Assembly: GCA_033239125.1 (NCBI GenBank)
Contig: BSWB01000002.1
Location: 110,398,443 to 110,462,442, forward strand
Direction: 5' to 3'
DNA from: Fagopyrum homotropicum
Lineage: Eukaryota > Streptophyta > Magnoliopsida > Caryophyllales > Polygonaceae
Length of the DNA stretch: 64,000 nt
A program made the translations under genes and the position numbers. The notes below the pieces were generated by a model. It had not been told where the DNA came from. It did not search any database and saw only the letters and a list, made by a program, of their open reading frames with translations. This document shows, one piece after another, positions 55,449-64,000 of the stretch (positions are counted from its first letter, which is position 1; every line of letters begins with the position of its first letter).

Positions 55449-57854
55449 ATGGATACAAGTTGGATTGGACTACCAAATAGTCATCCTGATTATATTAGAG
55501 GGGTTATGAATTTCTTAGAATTGGCTAAACAAAACCTTGTTGAAGGTAGAACTCGATGTCCATGCAAAAAATGTAAAGTGTATAAGTGGGTGCTAGTAGA
55601 TGAAGTCGAATAACATCTCCTCTTTAAAGGATTTTACAAGCCATATAAGAAGTGGATTCATCATGGACAAGAGGATATACCTTCTGAAAGTTTAGCTAAT
55701 GAATTAAATACTTCAGCCGAAACAGTCCTTCATAGTGAACCAATAGATATAGGCCAAGATGATATGAGTGGACTGTTTAGTGCTGCATTTGGACCCATTG
55801 TTATACATCCCACCAATAATCTGAACCAAGTGCCTACACAAGTTGATAATAAGGAGTTATTTGAAGATCCCCATCAACCAACAAGCCAAGATAATGACGG
55901 GGACACTTCTGAGTATGAGAAGCTACTTAATGCTGCGAACGATGAGCTTTATCCAGGGTGTAGCTCATTTTCAAAACTCTCATTTCTTCTAAATTTGTTT
56001 CATCTCAAATGCTCTTTTCACTGGAGTGCGGAGTCCTTCAATATGTTGCTCAAACTTCTCCTTGACACATTTCCACAAGTGATGGAGTTCCCAACAACAT
56101 ACTATCATTGCAAAAAAATGATAAATGGATTTGGCCTTGGATATGAGAAGATTAATGCTTGTCCGAACGATTGTATGTTGTACTAGGGTGATTCAGATCA
56201 GTTAGAACGTTGTTCAGTTTGTAATACTCCAAGGTGGAAGACAGTCAAACACAATGACAATGATAGGACGGACGAAAATGATGTTGTTAAGAAGGGTGAG
56301 TCAGCTAAGGTGATGCGTTATTTTCCTCTCATTCCACGACTGAAGCGAAAGTACATGGAACCTACCACTGCTAAAGACATGACTTGGCATGACAAAGAAC
56401 GTGTGAAGGATGGAAAGCTACGCCATCCAGCTGATGGTGTAGCATGGGCAAGTTTTGATGCCAAGTATCCTGATTTTTCATCAGAGATTTGTCATGTAAG
56501 GCTGGGTCTTGCTAGTGACGGTTTTAATCCTTATTGACTAATGGATACTACTTATAGTACATGGCCTGTTGTTTTAATCCCTTACAACTTGCCACCATGG
56601 ATGGTGATGAAGGCATCATCATTCATCTTGTCAATGATTATACCTAGAAAATCAGGACCAGGTAATAATATTGATGTATATCTACAGCCATTAATTCGTG
56701 AGTTGCTAAAGTTGTGGGAAGGTATTGATGTATTTGACGCTTATAAGGGGGAATGGTTCAGGCTTCGTGCTTCTTTAATGTGGACTATTAATGACTTCCC
56801 TTCTTTAGCGATGTTATCTGGTTGGAGTACGAAGGGTTACAAGGCATGCCCTTCATGTGCAGGCTCAACTCATTCATACATGTTTGGAGGGAAAATTTGT
56901 TATGTCGGTCACAAAAAGTGGTTACCAGCTGAACATGAATACCGATCTCAAAGTGATCTATTTGATGGGACTGATGAGTATGGTCAGCCACCGAGTCCTA
57001 TAACAGGGTCAAGTATTTTGAGGCAACAAGAACAAATAGTTCATGTATATGGAAAGTGTAAGAAGAGCTCAAGAAAAAAAAGATCAAGAGAGACAGAGGT
57101 GGAGACAGGAGGAGATGAATATGTTGATAAAGACAATAATATGTGGAAGAAAAAGAGCATCTTTTTTGACTTGGTATATTGGGAGCATAGTATGTTAAGG
57201 CACAATTTAGATGTTATGCACATAGAGAAAAATGTGTGTGATAATCTGTTAGGCACTATCCTTGATATGGATAAAAAGTGTAGGGATGATGTCAATGCTA
57301 GAAAAGCAATTGAAGAAAGAGGAGTAAAGCCACAACTATGGCTTCAGCCTCGCCCTAACCGAGATCCAATAATGCCTCCTGCTGCATACAATACATCTTC
57401 AATAGAAAAAGAGAGATTCCTTAGGGTTTTACAAAAGCTTAGAGTTCCAGATGTATATGGATCCAACCTATCTCGATGTGTCAACATGAAACAACAAAAG
57501 TTGATCAACCTCAAAAGTCATGATAATCATGTCTTAATGCAAGATATTCTTCCTGTAGCCTTACGTGCATCCAAGGCTACTGAAGTTGTTGAGCTGCTTT
57601 CAGATTTGTCTTCTTTTTTCAAGTATTTGTGCTCTACAACTCTTGATCCTGATGAGCTGGATGTTGTCCAGGAAAAACTCATCCTCACTTTGTGTGATTT
57701 TGAAAAGGAATTTCTCCCATCTTTTTTTACAATCATGGTTCACTTACTAATCCACTTAGTAGATGAGGCTAAGCTTGGTGGACCGGTTCACTATAGATGG
57801 ATGTATCCCATTGAAAGGTCAATATTTACACCCTATTCTAGTTTATTCAGCTGA
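55449..57854 (+). pseudogene. TNP2-type CACTA transposase with three stops
   Basis: Would bind and cut CACTA ends. From ATG 55449 a single frame runs 801 codons to the stop at 57852-57854. N-terminal transposase-associated domain (CPCKKC near residue 38-43), TNP2 domain (FPLIPRLKRKYM, PADGVAWASFDAKYP, FNPY, WPVVLIPYNLPPWMVMK, LSGWSTKGYKACPSC, HNLDVMHIEKNVCDNLLGT), and the start of the DUF4218 region (VHYRWMYPIER near residue 785). In-frame stops: TAA 55611, TAG 56184, TGA 56535, no frameshift. The last about 15 codons after PIER are foreign sequence from the truncation. Confidence 0.93.
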
Positions 57855-57959
57855 GGAACTACCACAATATTGATGTCTGACTATATTCTTTTGAAAAAGG
57901 TAGTAGGCAAGATGTAGCAGTACTGATTCAGGAGAATACTGAATCAGGAGAATAAAAAC

Positions 57960-59380
57960 ACGTTAGGTTTTGGTCCCAGTTCCAGTACCTCGACCGAGGC
58001 ACTTCCTGGACCAAGCGAGGAGTTCTTATCTAAAAAACATTTTGGTCACCCACCTCGGGCCCCGACCGAGGTAGCAGGCAAGATGTCGTTAACTGAGGAC
58101 AACAAACTTTCTAATTCTTTTTCTGAGAGTCACTTACAGTTGGTGTAGCACTGGCTTCGCCAAGTTTCTGATGGAAAAGAGCCTTGGTATGCTGATATTG
58201 TTAATTACCTTGTTTGTCAAGAAATACCGCCCGGATTGACGTACGCTCAAAGGAAGAAGTTCTTCAAGGATGTACGCCATTACTACTGGAATGAACTGTT
58301 CAAGAGAGGTCCGCATGGGATGCTTCGACAATGCATTCCGGAGGATGAAGCTGCTAGTGTCATACGTCATTGCCACTAGCTTCCTTGTGTGTTAAGGTAT
58401 TGCGTTCTGGTTTCTTTTGGCCTACATTATTTAAGGATTTGCAATCGTTTGTTGTTTCTTGTGATGCATGCCAAAGAGCAGGCAACTTATCTAGAAGGAA
58501 CGAGATGCCACTCAACAACATTTAGGAGGTTAAGATTTTTTATGTATGGGGAGTTGAATTCATGGGACCTTTCCCATCATCCGCAGGATACCTCTACATT
58601 CTCTTAGTTGTCGATTACGTCTCTAGATGGGTGGAGGCTATTGCCTCTCCCACTAATGACGTCATGGTGGTTGTGAAGTTCTTCAATCGGACTATCTTTC
58701 CACGTTTTGGGACACCACGCATCATCATCAGCGATGGAGGGACACATTTCATCAACCGGAAGTTCAAGGCACTTTTGTCAAAGTATGGGGTCACCCACAA
58801 GGTAGCGACCCCTTATCACCCTCAAACTAGTGGGCAGGTGGAGATCTCGAATAAAGAAATCAAAGCAATTTTGGAGAAGACCGTTTCTAGGACAAGAAAG
58901 GATTGGTCCATGAAATTGGATGATGCTCTTTGAGCTTATAGGACCGTATTCAAAACTCCCATTGGTACCACCCCTTACAATTTGGTATATGGGAAGTCTT
59001 GTCATCTACCCGTTGAGCTAGAGCACAAGGCATACTAGGCGATCAAGTGGTTGAATTTTGACATCAAGGAAGCCGGAGAGAAGAGACTTTTAGACATTAA
59101 TGAGCTGGAGGAATTGCGCTTAAACGCCTATGAGAATGCCAAGATCTACAAGGAAAGAACGAAGAGATGGCATGATAAGCATATCATTCATAAGGATCTC
59201 AAAGAAGGAGATCTTGTTTTACTCTTCAATTCCTGCCTCCGCCTCTTTCCACGTAAGTTGAAATCTAAATGGACAGGACCTTACGTTGTGAAAATTGTTT
59301 TTCCTTATGGTGCAGTTGAGATTTGGGGTGAAACAAGCGGAAGCTTTAAGGTCAATGGTCATAGGTTGAAGAAGTATTGA
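57960..59380 (+). pseudogene. E2 spacer and integrase remnant
   Basis: Matches E1 9700-11210. The spacer (57960-58120) repeats the family palindrome. The pre-integrase linker (VNYLVCQEIPPGLTYAQRKKF) is at about 58195-58262. Part of the zinc-binding region is deleted near 58376-58395, where E1 has GGHDSAHKT. In the core, the first catalytic Asp is Glu (GVEFMGP, 58556); Asp in IISDGG (near 58733) and Glu in SGQVEIS remain. The C-terminal GPYVV is near 59277. Stops at about 58146, 58377, 58523, 58931 and 59036. Not functional. Confidence 0.88.
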
Positions 59381-59467
59381 CCGGAAGTCCCGGCTGAGGA
59401 GATTACACCATTATACGTTGTTTGAGGATGGCGTACGGTCCAGCTAGCGACCTTAAACCAAGCGCTT

Positions 59468-59485
59468 CTTGGGAGGCAACCCAAG
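59468..59485 (+). ncRNA. Conserved post-pol hairpin in E2
   Basis: Identical 18 bases to 11298-11315 of E1, in the same place relative to pol. A longer flanking block (about 59440-59495) is also nearly identical while surrounding sequence has diverged. Confidence 0.65.
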
Positions 59486-59751
59486 GTATTGCTTTCTTTT
59501 CTCATTTCTAGCTTAGTTTTAGGATGTTTGCTTCGCTTTGTTTTTGCGTCCTCTAGACATGAACCAGATACTTTCTAAGGAAGGATTACAGCTAAGAGCT
59601 ACACTGGAAGGACAGAAGTTCGAGAAATTGAGAAGACGGAGCTTGACTGAGACACATCTCGGTTGATGTCACAACATCTCGACCGAGATGTTCTTGGTCA
59701 ACCGAGGTGACTAGGTCTGACATCCAGTCTGACACCTCGGTCCGCTCGGGA

Positions 59752-59797
59752 CCATCTCGACCGAGGTGTAATCAAATTCAGCGAGGGGTATAAAAGG
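59752..59797 (+). promoter_or_regulatory. Putative internal promoter of E2
   Basis: ATCTCGACCGAGGT palindrome then, about 20 bp on, TATAAAAGG (59789-59797). Same layout as E1 11588-11630. Further palindromes at 59655-59710, 59737-59749 and in the leader at 59980-60035. Confidence 0.5.
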
Positions 59798-60062
59798 CGC
59801 GACGGTTTCTCACTCTTCCACTTTTTCCCTCTCTACTCTCACCTCGACCACGGCGATCTGGCTTTGGTTGCCACTGATTGTTATTGAAAAAGATATAAGT
59901 ACCCCTTAGGAAACTTTTGGTAGTGATTTGGGGGGAAAAAGCTTACAGATTCGGAGAGTACGATCGAACAGCAATTCGCCTCGGTCCAATCGACTGTGTC
60001 TCGGTCGAGGTGTTCTAAGGGCAACCGAGGTGTTCTTCGTCAGAAAAATAAGCAACAGATCA

Positions 60063-62242
<2,180 letters not shown>

Positions 62243-62325
62243 AGCTTCATGGATTTCTTTTATTTATTATCCAGTTCAGCTAGGTCCGGTGAGTACTTTA
62301 TTTCCTTAGACTTATATTTGACCCA

Positions 62326-62344
62326 TTGGGACAATGTGTCCCAA
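62326..62344 (+). ncRNA. Conserved hairpin after the E2 downstream ORF
   Basis: TTGGGACA-ATG-TGTCCCAA, a perfect 8-bp stem with a 3-base loop, followed by GTATGGGGT. Equivalent of E1 13584-13602, where one base differs. Confidence 0.65.
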
Positions 62345-62913
62345 GTATGGGGTATTTGGATATATTTTATGTGACTTATGTGTATGGCTTGTATGACTCT
62401 TGCGGATATTATTGTTTACTTGGATTTATGTATTTATCTGTCATCACATCCATACCTACAGGTTTTTGTTTGAGAAAAATGTCGAAGATGTTGTGATTCA
62501 AAGAAAGTGAAGTAAGATTCTATTCCCGGATTCTAGCACCACATTATCCTATATACATCCCACCCTGACACGTTTCTTGACCTCTTTTGGAAGCCTTTGA
62601 GACCTCGAGTATGTTGATTGACTTGGTGGTTTAAACTAGATTATACATGATTGATTTCGATAAATATGATTTATTATGCATTCTATGATTTTATGTAAAG
62701 ATGAACAACTTCCTTATATTTATAAAATATTTTTGATCATATCTTGATTGTATTTGCCATGAAGCATTCTCTTAGGGTGATCTTTGAGTGGAGCACACCA
62801 CAAAAGGTTTTGAAGTGTTTTTCATTGATCTTTCTTACTTATAATCCATTCTATTTTGTATCTAAGATTTGGAACTTTCTTGGGAACAAGCAAGGGACAA
62901 GTATGGGGTATTT
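62345..62913 (+). other. E2 3' untranslated region and purine tract
   Basis: No gene seen. Lacks about 730 bases present in E1 (junction near 62485). Ends GGGAACAAGCAAGGGACAAG then TATGGGGTATT (about 62882-62913), the purine-rich tract before the LTR. Confidence 0.6.
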
Positions 62914-64000
62914 TGATAGCATGTATTATATTCTATATTTTGGGATTGGTTTAGACATTTTATCTTCATAAATCTGCATGTATGGATGTATATTCTTTGA
63001 TTATATTGTTGTTTTGTCTACCTTTGCAAGAATCGAGGTCTACACCTAGTTTCGTTGTAATTGTAGGGAAAATGGCACATTTTGGACCGAAATGGAGCTA
63101 AGAAAGCTAAGGAGTCATTGGAGCTACATTATGGAGCATTAAGGGAGTTATAAGAAGAGCTCAAAAATCATGGAAATGATTTAGAAGAATGATTTTGGAC
63201 AAGATTAGAGAGATTCACTCTCAGCTGAGACTCACCTCGGTCAGCTACAGTACCACCTCGACCGAGGTGATCTTCAGGAGCGTCTAGACCGAGGCGAACT
63301 GATGACGGGACAACGAGATCTTTATTTTTGGTTGAGATCTTCTATTTTTGGGAAGTGAATATCACATATTTTTGGCTGGATTTATGGAATGAAGATATCT
63401 TTTTGGCTGATATATTTTGGAAGATATGGAGATATATTTTGAGGAAATTATCTTCTTAAGATATCTTATCTTTGGAAGATAATTCTCCTATATAAAGGGT
63501 TGGATTTTCTACAATTCAGCCATCTTCGGATCAAGGATTTTCTCAAGGATTTTCTGGAGAGTTTTGAAGGAAGTTGAAGGAAGTTTTGAAGGTTGATGTT
63601 CAAGGAAGGAAGGAATCAAGTTGAAGTTGGCTTTGAAGGAGTTTGTAAGATCTTCTTAGTTTGGCTTTTGGCTTTGTGGTCTTTTTTGGTTTGTTGTTGA
63701 GGAACGTTGATTGTTGTTTGTTTGTTTGTTTGTTTGTTTGATTCAGTTATTGAGACCTTTGTGTTAAGGTTTTCTTGTTTGAATATTGATTCCTTTCTCA
63801 TATATTTGATTATTGTTATAATGATAATTGTTGGCTAAGTTCTTTATGCGATTCTACGGTGATTGGTTGAAAGTTGTGGGAAAGACGATGATAGAATGAT
63901 CCTTTACCCCAGCGGACCTTGTAAGCTTGAGCCTTTACCTTAACCGACGAACACCTCGGTCGGTCATTGAACATATCGGCCGGGGATGGAATATAACTGA
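62914..64000 (+). repeat. E2 3' LTR, runs off the window
   Basis: Starts TGATAGCATG. Palindromes at about 63235-63300 and from 63950; TATA box TATATAAAGGG at 63489-63499; a (GTTT)5 run near 63717. Resembles the E0 LTR at 1-1237 more than the E1 LTRs because both keep the TATAAAGGGTTGG segment. Confidence 0.93.
63489..63499 (+). promoter_or_regulatory. TATA box of the E2 LTR
   Basis: TATATAAAGGG, 576 bp into the LTR; matches the E0 TATA region at 39-47. Confidence 0.6.

Larger units (their letters stand above)
53360..57850 (+). mobile_element. CACTA (En/Spm) DNA transposon, 3'-truncated
   Basis: Begins with the terminal motif CACTACTAGAAGCACGGGTC at 53360. Subterminal GACGCTA and ACGTCG units follow (53375-53530), then a long non-coding leader with short direct repeats, and a TNP2-type transposase from 55449. 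The transposase and element end abruptly about 57820-57850 at a junction with E2; the 3' terminal inverted repeat and any second gene are missing. The expected 3-bp duplication cannot be tested for that reason. Confidence 0.88.

Overview
The window looks like repeat-rich nuclear DNA from a flowering plant, most likely a eudicot. Nearly everything is transposable element: Ty3 elements of Athila and Tat type, a Ty1/copia remnant, L1-type LINEs and a CACTA transposon, inserted into one another. The only recognisable host gene is a microRNA167 locus (hairpin 26661-26773) in a 2.9 kb island between LINEs. No bacterial or organellar genes were seen.

Layout. 1-1237 is the 3' part of an Athila-type LTR. 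1238-2521 continues at 16511-17157 and 18982-19509 as an old remnant that received an Athila-like element (E1, 2522-16505, 5-bp target duplication ATGAC) and an unrelated solo LTR (17158-18976). E1 carries a reverse-oriented LTR inside its 5' LTR (3721-5047) and a solo LTR of its own family inside gag (6994-8614, duplication TTTTC). A plus-strand LINE (19601-25025, 16-bp duplication) sits in the tail of a minus-strand LINE. A second full-length LINE lies on the minus strand (28001-33010 continuing at 49153-49569, 15-bp duplication) and is split by a young, intact Tat-lineage element (E3, 33011-49147, duplication GGTAC, 3,760-bp LTRs with at least three differences) that encodes one 2,639-residue Gag-Pol. 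Then come a truncated copia element (49950-52160), a reverse LTR (52161-53359), a CACTA element with a TNP2-type transposase broken by three stops (53360 to about 57850), and a 5'-truncated second Athila-like element (E2, to the window end).

How parts work together. E3 looks able to move by itself: primer site, Gag, protease, reverse transcriptase, two RNase H domains, integrase with D,D-35-E, and purine tract. E1 keeps Gag, protease and integrase remnants but has no reverse transcriptase or RNase H. E1 and E2 share a downstream ORF preceded by its own TATA box and clusters of the family's palindrome, which suggests an internal promoter.

Most interesting signals: (1) four unrelated LTR families each carry a different, private, repeated GC-rich palindrome around their TATA boxes; (2) a covarying hairpin occurs ten times in E3; (3) a 14-bp repeat containing ACTTACC, the complement of a 5' splice site, occurs four times per LTR in two LTR families; (4) a roughly 240-codon (GAT)n tract reads as poly-aspartate in the E2 downstream ORF.
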